64,000 bases of DNA from Devosia sp. XK-2 (GTDB lineage: Bacteria; Pseudomonadota; Alphaproteobacteria; Rhizobiales; Devosiaceae), in the NCBI RefSeq assembly GCF_037113415.1, contig NZ_CP146608.1, positions 310,001 through 374,000 on the forward strand, in the 5' to 3' direction. Below, in pieces: positions 1 through 8,820 of this stretch. A program made the position numbers and the translations under genes. The stretch's first letter is position 1. The number at the start of each line of letters is the position of its first letter. The notes under the pieces were generated by a model. That model was not told where the DNA came from. It saw nothing but the letters and a program-made list of their open reading frames with translations, and ran no database searches.

Positions 1-477
1 AATGCCACGCTCAAGGCGCTCGAAACCCGTCTGGTCGGCCTGGAGGAAAAGCTGGCAAAGGACCTGGCCGACCTGTCGGCCACGCCCGAACGCACCGTCG
101 ACGCGCTCGAGCAGCGGCTATCGAGATTGGAAGAATATCAGCTCAATGGCCTGGTTGGGCCGGCCGTCGTTGTGGCCCCTGAGCCGGAGCCTGCGCCCGC
201 GCCGGCGCCGCAGCCCACGACCTCCAAGACCCCGGACAATTGTGTGTCGCAGAACAGCCCCTTCCTGGTGGCGGCCGGCGATATCTTTCCGGTTTGCGGC
301 ACCAGTAGCTGGGTGGCTGTGACAGAGGTTGGTCAGCAAAAGATTTCTTTTGCGAACGGGGACTCGGCCTATGTCGGCCGATCCGTCAATCTGGACGGCA
401 CCAATTGTACGCTGACCGTTCGCTCGGCCAATGCGGCCTGGCTGGCCGGCTATGGCGAGGTGCAGATCAGTTGCTAA
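1..477 (+). CDS. Hypothetical protein, C-terminal part (5' end outside window)
   Basis: The reading frame is open from base 1 to a TAA at 475-477, so the real start lies upstream and only the last 158 residues are seen. Residues encoded by about 1-150 are heptad-like and charged (coiled coil). A proline/alanine/glutamate linker with EPEPAPAPAP follows. The last ~90 residues form a small compact domain with cysteines near both ends (DNCVSQ, PVCGTS, TNCTLT, ISC). The layout suggests an envelope or peptidoglycan-associated protein with a coiled-coil stalk, but I do not recognise the family. The GC-rich codon use matches its neighbours. Confidence 0.6.
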   Translation, partial: NATLKALETRLVGLEEKLAKDLADLSATPERTVDALEQRLSRLEEYQLNGLVGPAVVVAPEPEPAPAPAPQPTTSKTPDNCVSQNSPFLVAAGDIFPVCGTSSWVAVTEVGQQKISFANGDSAYVGRSVNLDGTNCTLTVRSANAAWLAGYGEVQISC

Positions 478-742
478 ATCGTTTCTGGCACGGACGGCAA
501 TGGTCCTGCGCCTCGGGCGCCGGCCTGAGGTCTGGAAACGTGACAATAGAATAACAAGAGCGGCGGGCCATGGGGGCAGGGGCTGCGCTGGGGTTTGCCA
601 GCGCAGCCCCTGCGATGCCGGTTCGGTCAGGTTGGGCGCGCCGCCGCTGTAAGCGTTTCCAGCGAAAGCGGCCACGGTTCTGCGCCTCGGGCCTCGACCC
701 GAGGGCCGGAAATGCGAGAACCTAGGCGGCAAGAGCCGTTTC
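478..742. repeat. Intergenic region with dispersed-repeat fragments
   Basis: No gene is seen here. Two imperfect direct copies of a TGCGCCTCGGGC-type sequence lie at about 508-535 and 681-712. The second contains a near-palindrome, CCTCGGGcctcgaCCCGAGG, at 685-704, also found at 28795. Bases 651-682 match the left half of the element at 45386 (AGCGAAAGCGGCCACGGTT against AGCAAAAGTGGCCACGGTT). Confidence 0.55.
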
Positions 743-773
743 GGCGCTTCATCGAAACGATGAAACGCCCTAG
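743..773. repeat. Palindromic element end overlapping the marR stop codon
   Basis: GGCGCTTCATCG (743-754) and CGATGAAACGCC (758-769) pair over 11 of 12 bases around an AAA loop. The element ends in GCCCTAG at 767-773, whose CTA (770-772) is the TAG stop of the leftward MarR gene. It may also act as that gene's 3' hairpin. The same arrangement of CTAGRGC supplying a stop codon recurs at 7575, 9654 and 45386. Confidence 0.6.
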
Positions 774-1237
774 ATGAGCCGGTCGAGCAGCGCCAGCAAT
801 TGTGCACGGGCCTCTGTCCCGCCAAGGCGGTCGACAATCTCTGCCTCCAAAGCCGCATGCCGGGCCTGGGCATCTGCCAGAAACCGCTGCCCCGCTGTCG
901 TCAAATGCAGGGCATTGGCCCGCTTGTCCTCAAGCGAGGGAATGCGCTCCACCAGGCCCCGCTCCTCCAGCCCGTGCACCAGGGTGACGAAATTGGCGCG
1001 CTTGATGCCTAGCACTTCGGCAATCTCGGTCTGCTTGCGGCCCGGATTGTCATCGATCAGCACCAGCACGGAATATTCGGCCGGCCGCAATTTCAGGGCC
1101 TCGAAAACCGCAAGAAACTTCTGAAAAACCCGGAGCTGCGCGCGACGCAGCCGATAGCCGACAATCGATGTCGTGGCGTCTGTGCGCATGTCGGCGTTTG
1201 ATGGTTCGGCCATATCTGTCTTGCGTGGTGTCATCAC
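770..1237 (-). CDS. MarR-family transcriptional regulator
   Basis: This 155-residue protein has the MarR layout: an N-terminal dimer helix (about 25-50), a winged helix-turn-helix (about 67-112, with TEIAEVLGIKRANFVTLV as recognition region and the wing PSLEDKRANALHLT), and a C-terminal dimer helix. MarR proteins usually repress divergent or own genes and release DNA when a small, often phenolic, ligand binds. It faces away from the TRAP/vanillate unit starting at 1498, so control of that unit is possible, but no operator was identified. The start is uncertain: no good ribosome site precedes 1237, and internal ATGs give a shorter N-terminus. Confidence 0.85.
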   Translation of the reverse strand: MMTPRKTDMAEPSNADMRTDATTSIVGYRLRRAQLRVFQKFLAVFEALKLRPAEYSVLVLIDDNPGRKQTEIAEVLGIKRANFVTLVHGLEERGLVERIPSLEDKRANALHLTTAGQRFLADAQARHAALEAEIVDRLGGTEARAQLLALLDRLI

Positions 1238-1497
1238 TATGCAAGCCTACCGGCATTGGTGGGGAAGACAAGCAGGCTGTTCATATAGGGGCTCTCTGGC
1301 CGTGCAAAGATGGCGCCGGACGCTCCCATGCGTCCCGATTCATGCGTTACGGTTATTGGTCACGGGGGATTTCGGCTGGTTTTTGCGGGCAAATCGCGGA
1401 ATTGTATAATTTGGAAGTTATGAGGCGACCGGCATTTGTCATTTTACTTGCAATGGCTCTACGCCTTAAATCGCCGCTATAGGTAGGGGAGGCCTGC

Positions 1498-2040
1498 GTG
1501 TTTAGAGACGAGTCCTTATTGGGACGCTTTGTGGTGGGGCTGGCAAGGTCACTGGCCATCGCCGGCGGTCTGGTTCTGATGGCCATGGTCGGCATGATCG
1601 TGATCAGCGTTATTGGCCGCGCCTTGCTGTCAGCGGGCCTGCGGCCCATAACGGGCGATTACGAATTGGTGTCGATCGGCATGGGTTTTGCGGTCTTCGC
1701 CTTCATGCCATGGGCGCATCTGACCCGCAGTCATGCGCTGGTCTCCCTGGTGACCGACAGCTTCGGCGCCGCCGTCAACAGATGGATCCTGGTCATTACC
1801 GACATCATGATGCTGGCGGCCGCAGCGTTTATCGCCTGGCGTCTCTATTTCGGCATGATGGACAAATTCGCCTATAAGGAAACCACGCTTCTGCTGCGCT
1901 TTCCGCTGAGCTGGGCCTATGTCCTGGGTTTCATCGGCGCGGTGGTTCTGGTCATCGTGGCGGTCTATGTGCTGGGGCGCTCCCTGGGCCATGCTGTTCG
2001 GGGCGAATCCGAAGCCCGGCAGGCGGGGGCTGAAATATGA
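1498..2040 (+). CDS. TRAP transporter small permease (DctQ type)
   Basis: A 180-residue inner-membrane protein with four hydrophobic segments (about 15-40, 52-72, 92-115, 135-158), as expected for the DctQ subunit of a tripartite ATP-independent periplasmic transporter. It starts with GTG behind a GGGGAGG ribosome site (about 1487-1493) and its stop overlaps the next gene (ATGA at 2037-2040). The large permease follows at once and the binding protein lies at 6301, after vanA-regulator-vanB. The transporter therefore probably imports the aromatic acid demethylated by those enzymes. The substrate is inferred from context only. Confidence 0.9.
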   Translation: MFRDESLLGRFVVGLARSLAIAGGLVLMAMVGMIVISVIGRALLSAGLRPITGDYELVSIGMGFAVFAFMPWAHLTRSHALVSLVTDSFGAAVNRWILVITDIMMLAAAAFIAWRLYFGMMDKFAYKETTLLLRFPLSWAYVLGFIGAVVLVIVAVYVLGRSLGHAVRGESEARQAGAEI

Positions 2041-3359
2041 CCGCCCTGACGCTCGGCTTTCTCGGCCTGCCGGCCGTTCTTATTCTCATCTTTCTCCGCG
2101 TGCCCATCGGCATCGCCATGCTCGGTGTCGGCATTTTCGGCAGTTGGCTGGTCACGGGCAGCTTCAATCCCGTCTCCGCCCAGTTCAAGAACCTGACCTA
2201 TTCGACCTATGCCTCCTATTCGCTCTCGGTGGTGCCGCTTTTCCTGCTCATGGGACAGTTCGCCACCCTGGGCGGCTTGTCGGCGGGCTTGTTCAATGCC
2301 GCGGCGGCCTGGCTGGGGCATCGCAAGGGCGGGGTGGCCATGGCTGCCATCGGCGCCAGCGCCGGCTTTGGCGCCATTTGCGGCTCCTCGCTGGCAACAG
2401 CCGCCACAATGGGGCAGGTGGCTCTGCCCGAACTGAAAAAGTACGGCTATTCCGGCGCCCTCTCCACCGGCACGGTGGCGGCCGGCGGTACGCTGGGTAT
2501 TCTGATCCCGCCGTCGATTATTCTGGTGCTTTTTGCCGTCCTGACCGAGCAGAACATCGCCAAATTGTTCATGGGCGCCTTTGTGCCCGGCATCCTGGCG
2601 GCAATTGGATACATTATCGTCATCATGCTCTATGTGCGCATGGTGCCCGGCTCGGGTGGCGTTCGCGAGCGCCTGCCCTATAGCGAGCGTTTCCGTGAAC
2701 TGGCCAAGACCTGGCCGGTGCTGGTGGTTTTCCTCCTGGTCATCGGTGGCATCTATGCCGGCATATTCACCCCCACCGAGGCGGCGGCAGTGGGCGCGGC
2801 GGGCACTTTCGCCATTGCCCTGGCAGCGCGCAGCCTCAATCGCAAGGCGGTGCTGGATGCCTGCCTGGCCACGGCCGCATCCACCGCCATGATCTTTCTG
2901 ATCGTGCTGGGCGCGGCGGCGCTCAATGGCTTCCTGGCGTTGTCACAGGTGCCGCAGGTCATGGCCGCCTGGGTGGGTGAGCAGGGCTTTAACCCATGGG
3001 TGGTCATGGTGCTGGTCCTGATCTTCTATCTGGTCATGGGCTGCGTCATGGACTCCCTGTCCATGATCCTGCTGACCGTGCCGATCATCTATCCCATGAT
3101 GTCGGCGCTCGATTTCGGCCTGACCCCGGACGAGTTCGGCATCTGGTTCGGCATTATCGTGCTGATCGTGGTCGAGGTTGGTCTGATCACTCCACCGGTG
3201 GGGATGAACCTGTTCATCATCAATTCCATGGCGCGCGACACGCGCCTGTCGCAAACCTATCGCGGGGTCCTGCCATTCGTGGCCAGCGACATGATCCGCA
3301 CCGCCATCCTGGTCGCCTTTCCGCCCATCACGCTATGGCTGGTCTGGATGCTCTATTAG
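2037..3359 (+). CDS. TRAP transporter large permease (DctM type)
   Basis: A 440-residue, very hydrophobic protein with about 12 membrane segments, the usual length for the DctM channel subunit. It carries typical family stretches such as GGTLGILIPPSI (about residue 150) and PTEAAAVGAAG (about 245). It couples sodium-driven uptake to the periplasmic binding protein. The gene overlaps the small permease by four bases and is followed by a GC-rich hairpin at 3366-3387 and then vanA, so DctQM may be the first half of a longer transcript ending at 7383. Confidence 0.92.
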   Translation: MTALTLGFLGLPAVLILIFLRVPIGIAMLGVGIFGSWLVTGSFNPVSAQFKNLTYSTYASYSLSVVPLFLLMGQFATLGGLSAGLFNAAAAWLGHRKGGVAMAAIGASAGFGAICGSSLATAATMGQVALPELKKYGYSGALSTGTVAAGGTLGILIPPSIILVLFAVLTEQNIAKLFMGAFVPGILAAIGYIIVIMLYVRMVPGSGGVRERLPYSERFRELAKTWPVLVVFLLVIGGIYAGIFTPTEAAAVGAAGTFAIALAARSLNRKAVLDACLATAASTAMIFLIVLGAAALNGFLALSQVPQVMAAWVGEQGFNPWVVMVLVLIFYLVMGCVMDSLSMILLTVPIIYPMMSALDFGLTPDEFGIWFGIIVLIVVEVGLITPPVGMNLFIINSMARDTRLSQTYRGVLPFVASDMIRTAILVAFPPITLWLVWMLY

Positions 3360-3365
3360 CGTCAA

Positions 3366-3387
3366 ACGGGCCGGTTCGCCGGCCCGT
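3366..3387 (+). terminator. GC-rich hairpin between TRAP permease and vanA
   Basis: ACGGGCCGG-TTCG-CCGGCCCGT is a perfect 9-bp stem with a stable tetraloop, seven bases after the dctM stop. There is no T-run after it, so it may stabilise or partly terminate the upstream transcript rather than end it. Confidence 0.4.
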
Positions 3388-3421
3388 ACAAGTATCGAGC
3401 GCCGCAATTGGTGCTTGCAAA

Positions 3422-3431
3422 TTGTATACAA
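3422..3431. promoter_or_regulatory. Candidate VanR/GntR operator upstream of vanA
   Basis: TTGTATACAA is a perfect 10-bp palindrome 45 bases before the vanA start. Sites of this kind are typical for FCD-subfamily GntR regulators, and one is encoded inside this gene set (4519-5253). A weaker relative, ATTGTATAAT, lies at 1401-1410 before the TRAP permease genes. Confidence 0.5.
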
Positions 3432-3475
3432 CGTGGTTCATTCTGGTGCATCAAAGGACGGAGGAGGAGAGAACG

Positions 3476-4522
3476 ATGTCTGCGCCAGCCTTTCCCATGA
3501 ATGCCTGGTACGCCGCTGCCTGGGATGTGGAGGTCAAGCGTGCGCTTTTCCCGCGCACCATCTGCAACAAGCCGGTTGTCCTGTATAGAAAGCAGGATGG
3601 AACGGCCGTGGCTCTGGCCGATGCCTGCTGGCACCGGCTCCTGCCGCTGTCCATGGGCGAGCTCCATGGGGACAATGTGATCTGCGGTTATCACGGTCTG
3701 GAATTCGACGATTCCGGCCGTTGTGTATACATGCCGTCGCAAGACACCATCAATCCATCGGCTTGCGTGAAATCCTATCCGCTGGTCGAGCGTCACCGTT
3801 TCATCTGGGTCTGGATGGGCGATCCTGCATTGGCCGATCCGGCACTGGTCCCCGATCTGCATTGGAATGATGATCCGCAATGGGCCGCGGATGGCAAATA
3901 TATCCACGCCAATTGCGACTATCGGCTCGTCGTCGACAACCTTATGGATCTGACGCACGAAACCTATGTCCATGGCTCTTCCATCGGCAATCGCGCGGTG
4001 GCCGAAGCACCCTTTGAAGCCACCCACAGCGACACCACGGCCACCATTACCCGTTGGATGATCGATATCGATGCGCCGCCTTTCTGGCGCGGTCAGCTTG
4101 GAAAGCCCGGCAATGTGGATCGCTGGCAGATCATCAATTTCCAGGCGCCCTCCACCATTGCCATCGATGTGGGCGTGGCCCTGACCGGCACCGGCGCCCC
4201 CCAGGGCGACCGGAGCCAGGGTGTCAATGGCTTCGTGCTTAACACCATGACGCCCGAGACGGACAAGACCTGCCACTATTTCTGGGCCTTTGCCCGCAAT
4301 TACAAGATCGACGAACAGGCCCGCACCCACGATCTGCGCGAAGGCGTTTCGTCCATCTTCCGCGAAGATGAGCGCATTCTGGAAGCCCAGCAGAAGGCCA
4401 TCGACGCCAATCCAGACCATGTCATCTACAATCTGAACATAGATGCCGGCTCGATGTGGGCACGGCGCCTGATCGACCGCATGGTCGCCGAGGAAACCGC
4501 CATGCTGGAGGCCGCAGAATGA
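3476..4522 (+). CDS. vanA: Vanillate O-demethylase oxygenase subunit (Rieske non-haem iron)
   Basis: VanA hydroxylates the methoxy group of vanillate, giving protocatechuate and formaldehyde, with electrons from VanB. The 348-residue protein has the Rieske 2Fe-2S ligands C51, H53, C70 and H73 (ACWHR and CGYHG). The mononuclear iron motif is NLMDLTHETYVH, with D158, H161 and H166. Start ATG 3476 is set by the strong GGAGGAGAG site just upstream; the open frame runs further 5' but overlaps dctM. The stop overlaps the next gene (ATGA). Paralogues act on other methoxylated or chlorinated aromatics, so the exact substrate is inferred from vanB and the downstream pca genes. Confidence 0.88.
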   Translation: MSAPAFPMNAWYAAAWDVEVKRALFPRTICNKPVVLYRKQDGTAVALADACWHRLLPLSMGELHGDNVICGYHGLEFDDSGRCVYMPSQDTINPSACVKSYPLVERHRFIWVWMGDPALADPALVPDLHWNDDPQWAADGKYIHANCDYRLVVDNLMDLTHETYVHGSSIGNRAVAEAPFEATHSDTTATITRWMIDIDAPPFWRGQLGKPGNVDRWQIINFQAPSTIAIDVGVALTGTGAPQGDRSQGVNGFVLNTMTPETDKTCHYFWAFARNYKIDEQARTHDLREGVSSIFREDERILEAQQKAIDANPDHVIYNLNIDAGSMWARRLIDRMVAEETAMLEAAE

Positions 4523-5253
4523 TCGGGACCTCGGAACGCGCCCGGCAATCCCAGCGTGCCCTGATGGGCGTGCGTGACCTGATCGTCTCGGGCGAAATCG
4601 GGGCGGGCGTGCGCCTTTCGGAGGTGACGTTGTCCGAGCGGCTGGGCATTTCGCGCACGCCCCTGCGGGCCGCGCTCGCGCAATTGGGCCAGGAAGGCCT
4701 GGTCGAGGTCATCCCCTCGGGCGGCTATGCCGTGCGCAGCTTCGGCCGCGAAGATGTCATCGATGCGATAGAATTGCGCGGTGTTCTGGAGGGCACAGCG
4801 CTGCGTCTTGCCGCCGAACGCGGGGTCGACGCCTCGGATATGCGGGAACTGCACGGCCTGCTCCAGGCCCTCGACCTGGCTCTGCGGGGCAATGTCGGGG
4901 ACATGGATTTTGACCGCTATGTCGAACTCAATGCCCGCTTTCACGAAGTGCTATGGGGCCTGGCAAGCCGCACCATCCGGCGCGAGATCGAACGGATCAC
5001 CAGCATGCCCTTCGCCTCGCCCAGCGCTTTTCTTGAGAAACAGTCCGATGTGCCCGCCTTTCGCCGTTCGCTTTACGGCGCCCAGGCGCAACACCACGCC
5101 ATGGTAGATGCCATCGAGCAACGTGAAGGGTCCCGCGCCGAGGCGCTGGCGCGGGAACATGCCAGGCTGGCGCGGCAAAATCTCGAACATGTTCTGGATC
5201 ACGACCGCAGCCTGATCGGCCGCGTTCCGGCGCTCTCTCTGGTGGTGGGCTAG
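4519..5253 (+). CDS. vanR: GntR-family (FCD) regulator, VanR-like
   Basis: A 244-residue regulator with an N-terminal winged helix (about 14-75; the recognition helix contains SERLGISRTPLRAAL) and a helical FCD ligand-binding domain (about 80-225; RFHEVLW and QHHAMVDAI supply metal or effector histidines). VanR proteins repress van genes until vanillate binds. The ATG overlaps the vanA stop by four bases and vanB follows three bases after its own stop, so the regulator is co-transcribed between the two enzyme subunits. The likely operator is the TTGTATACAA palindrome at 3422-3431. Confidence 0.85.
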   Translation: MIGTSERARQSQRALMGVRDLIVSGEIGAGVRLSEVTLSERLGISRTPLRAALAQLGQEGLVEVIPSGGYAVRSFGREDVIDAIELRGVLEGTALRLAAERGVDASDMRELHGLLQALDLALRGNVGDMDFDRYVELNARFHEVLWGLASRTIRREIERITSMPFASPSAFLEKQSDVPAFRRSLYGAQAQHHAMVDAIEQREGSRAEALAREHARLARQNLEHVLDHDRSLIGRVPALSLVVG

Positions 5254-5256
5254 GCC

Positions 5257-6225
5257 ATGCGGAACCGAGTGGAATGGCGCGATGCCAAGGTTGCCGCGAT
5301 CAGACAGGTCGCCGAGGATGTGCGGCGCATCGACTTCGCAGTGGAGGGGCAGGTGCCGTCCTTTGATCCGGGGTCGCACAGCAATTTCCGGGTGTCGATC
5401 AATGGCGGAACCACGAACCGGACCTATACCGTCTTGCCGGCGGCGTCCGGCCATATCGCGGTGGCGGTCAAGCTGCATCCCCAGAGCCGCGGCGGCTCGC
5501 GCTTCATGTGGGGGTTGGAGCAGGGCCAGGCGGTTCGCCTGACATTGCCCGAAAACCGGTTCGAGCTGAATTGGCGGGCCGGCCATTATCTGCTGCTGGC
5601 CGGTGGCATAGGCATTACCCCCATTTACGGCATGGCGCGCGCCCTGGCCGCGCGTGGCGCCTCGCTGCGCATGGTCTATGCCGCCCGGTCCCGTGGGCTT
5701 ATGGCCTTTGTCGATGAATTGCACGACCATCTGGGCGACCGGCTGACCCTGTGCGACAATTCGCAAGGCCAGCATATCGATCTCGATGCTGAATTCGCGG
5801 CGCTTCCGGCCGATGCCGAATGCTATCTTTGCGGCCCGATCGGCATGCTCGAAGCGGCCAAGGCCGCCTGGGCTGCAGCCGGCCGGCCGATCAGCCGCCT
5901 GCGCTATGAGGTTTTTGGTGACAGTGGCCTGTTCGCCGAGCAGACCTTCACCGTAGACGTGCTCAATCGCGATATCTCGGTCTCGGTGCCCCCCGATCAG
6001 ACCCTGCTCGAGGCGCTGGTCGGGGCCGGCGTCGACATGATCTATGACTGCCAGCGCGGCGAGTGCGGCCTCTGCGCCGTCTCGGTGCTGGAAGCTGGTT
6101 CGGAAATTGACCATCGTGACGTTTTTCTGGGTGCAGAGGAAAAGGCAGAAGGGCACAAAATGTGCTCCTGCGTGTCACGCCTCAACGGTGGTCGTGCCGT
6201 GATTGACGTGGGCTATCGGCCATGA
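5257..6225 (+). CDS. vanB: Vanillate O-demethylase reductase subunit
   Basis: VanB passes electrons from NAD(P)H through flavin and a plant-type 2Fe-2S centre to VanA. In the 322-residue protein an FMN-binding barrel (about 1-105; RTYTV) is followed by a nucleotide-binding domain (about 108-220; LAGGIGITPIYGM and the terminal CGPIGML). A C-terminal ferredoxin domain has ligands C265, C270, C273 and C303. This order is that of phthalate-dioxygenase-reductase-type enzymes. It follows the regulator by three bases. The only VanA-type oxygenase in the window is the adjacent one. Confidence 0.9.
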   Translation: MRNRVEWRDAKVAAIRQVAEDVRRIDFAVEGQVPSFDPGSHSNFRVSINGGTTNRTYTVLPAASGHIAVAVKLHPQSRGGSRFMWGLEQGQAVRLTLPENRFELNWRAGHYLLLAGGIGITPIYGMARALAARGASLRMVYAARSRGLMAFVDELHDHLGDRLTLCDNSQGQHIDLDAEFAALPADAECYLCGPIGMLEAAKAAWAAAGRPISRLRYEVFGDSGLFAEQTFTVDVLNRDISVSVPPDQTLLEALVGAGVDMIYDCQRGECGLCAVSVLEAGSEIDHRDVFLGAEEKAEGHKMCSCVSRLNGGRAVIDVGYRP

Positions 6226-6270
6226 TGGCCTAGCGCGGCAATTGCGGGTCCTGCACGATGGATTCAAATA

Positions 6271-6284
6271 CGACAATTATGTCG
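6271..6284. promoter_or_regulatory. Small inverted repeat before the TRAP binding protein
   Basis: CGACA-ATTA-TGTCG lies 17 bases before the start codon and just before the GGGAGGA ribosome site. It could be an operator or only an mRNA stem between vanB and the binding-protein gene. Confidence 0.25.
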
Positions 6285-6300
6285 CTTAGGGAGGACTAAA

Positions 6301-7320
6301 ATGAAGCTCAGTTTGGTACTGGCAACCGCGCTGGCGGCGGCCGCCATGTCGACAAGCGCCTTGGCGCAGGAAGTGACCCTGCGTATTCACCAGATGCTGC
6401 CGGCCCAGGCCACCATTCCTGCCCAGGCCATCGAGCCCTGGGCGCAGAAGGTCTCCGAGGAGTCCGACGGTCGCATCAAATTCGAACTTTATCCGGCCAT
6501 GCAGCTGGGCGGCGCGCCGCCGGAGCTCTATGACCAGGCCAAGGACGGCGTGGTCGACATTATCTGGACCGTGCTCGGCTACACACCCGGCCGCTTCCCT
6601 AAATCGGAAGTGTTCGAGCTGCCCTTCATGACCCCGAATGGCGAAGCCGGCTCGGCTGCTTTCTACAATTACGTCATGGCCAATTCCGCCGAAGAGTTTG
6701 CCGGTGTTCACGTCATTGCCCTGCACACCCATGGTCCGGGTCTGTTCCATTCCAAGAACCCGATCACCAGCCTGGAAGACCTCAAGGGCATGAAGGTGCG
6801 TGGCGGCTCGCGCATCATTTCGGACATGTTGGCCAATCTCGGCGCCGAGCCGGTCGGCATGCCCGTGCCGCAGGTGACTGAGGCCCTGTCCAAAGGCGTG
6901 ATCGACGCCACTACCATTCCCTGGGAAGTGACACCATCGCTGCGCGTGGCTGAACTGGTCAAGAACCATACCGGCTTTACCAGCCAGAACGGTCTTTATA
7001 CCCAGACCTTCGGCTTCGTGATGAACATGGACAGCTATAACAACCTGCCCGACGATCTGAAGGCCATCATCGATGCCAATTCCGGCCTCGAGATTTCCCG
7101 TCAGTTCGGTCGCGTCATGGACAATGGCGATGCCACCGGCCTCTCCATCGCGGTCAATGCCGGCAACAATGTCGTCCAGCTCGACGAAACCGAAACCCAG
7201 CGCTGGATCGATGCGGCCCAGCCGACCATCGAAAAGTGGTTCGCCGACATGGAAGCCCAGGGCATCGATGGCCGCGCGCTATATGATGCCGCCAAGGCCG
7301 CTGTCGCCGCCGAGATGTAA
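6301..7320 (+). CDS. TRAP transporter substrate-binding protein (DctP type)
   Basis: A 339-residue secreted protein. Residues 1-22 form a signal peptide ending SALAQ, and the mature part follows the DctP fold, with the family segments DLKGMKVRGGSR (about residues 160-170) and the conserved region around residue 200 (GVIDATTIPWEV). It captures the substrate in the periplasm for the DctQM pair at 1498-3359. A GGGAGGA ribosome site precedes the ATG. It ends the unit: a strong terminator begins 22 bases after the stop. Separation of P from QM by the vanillate genes is unusual and ties the transporter to their substrate. Confidence 0.92.
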   Translation: MKLSLVLATALAAAAMSTSALAQEVTLRIHQMLPAQATIPAQAIEPWAQKVSEESDGRIKFELYPAMQLGGAPPELYDQAKDGVVDIIWTVLGYTPGRFPKSEVFELPFMTPNGEAGSAAFYNYVMANSAEEFAGVHVIALHTHGPGLFHSKNPITSLEDLKGMKVRGGSRIISDMLANLGAEPVGMPVPQVTEALSKGVIDATTIPWEVTPSLRVAELVKNHTGFTSQNGLYTQTFGFVMNMDSYNNLPDDLKAIIDANSGLEISRQFGRVMDNGDATGLSIAVNAGNNVVQLDETETQRWIDAAQPTIEKWFADMEAQGIDGRALYDAAKAAVAAEM

Positions 7321-7341
7321 ATTAGACGATCTGAACATAAA

Positions 7342-7383
7342 CAAGGGCCCGGCCAGCTTGCTGGCCGGGCCCTTGCTGTTTTT
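7342..7383 (+). terminator. Intrinsic terminator of the TRAP-van unit
   Basis: A perfect 15-bp GC-rich stem (CAAGGGCCCGGCCAG with its complement, loop CTTG) is followed by CTGTTTTT. This is the clearest rho-independent terminator in the window. Confidence 0.88.
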
Positions 7384-7404
7384 GGGGAGAGGGCGGGATG
7401 CTCC

Positions 7405-7578
7405 TGAGCTCTGTCAGTTTCTGATCGAAACGAGAGGCTGGCGGCTCCCCTCGCCCTTGAAGGGAGGGGCTGGGGGTAGGGTCCATCGTCGCCCGCAAGG
7501 CCACCCCCACCCTCTTTCCCTCCCCTCAAGGGGGAGGGAGGCGCAGGAAACGCCGATTCCGATCAAATCGGACACGCT

Positions 7579-7581
<3 letters not shown>
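7405..7581. repeat. Composite REP-type element, inverted relative to 51195-51380
   Basis: Two facing copies of the CTCCCCTTGAGGGGAG palindrome (about 7448-7470 and 7518-7541) enclose a TGGGGGTAGGG / CCACCCCCACCC inverted pair. The outer flanks, CGAAACGAGAGGCTGGCG on the left and GCCGATTCCGATCAAATCGG on the right, recur in reverse order at 51195-51380. The element ends in GCTCTAG, whose CTA is the pobA stop codon. Confidence 0.7.
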
Positions 7582-8748
<1,167 letters not shown>

Positions 8749-8785
8749 TTACCGCCATCTTGCGCCCGGTGGCCCGCCGTGTGAA

Positions 8786-8814
8786 TGGACAGAGAAGGCA
8801 AACTGTTGTACTAT
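8786..8814 (+). promoter_or_regulatory. Candidate sigma-70-like promoter of pobR
   Basis: TGGACA (8786-8791) and TACTAT (8809-8814) are separated by exactly 17 bases. The predicted start point, about 8820-8821, coincides with an in-frame GTG that begins the conserved PobR sequence. Confidence 0.45.
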
Positions 8815-8820
8815 CTGAAC

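Noticed and set aside
2996..3475. N-terminal extension of VanA to 508 residues
   Set aside because: It overlaps dctM entirely, lacks family similarity, and a strong ribosome site marks ATG 3476.
4951..6156. Long open frame (401 codons) on the minus strand across vanR/vanB
   Set aside because: It is the mirror of two well-supported genes, shows no family motif, and such antisense frames are common in DNA of this GC content. The same applies to 3362-4420, 23385-24653, 43668-45413 and 60788-62131 (minus) and 26070-27059, 38826-40160, 52637-54445 and 57388-59097 (plus).
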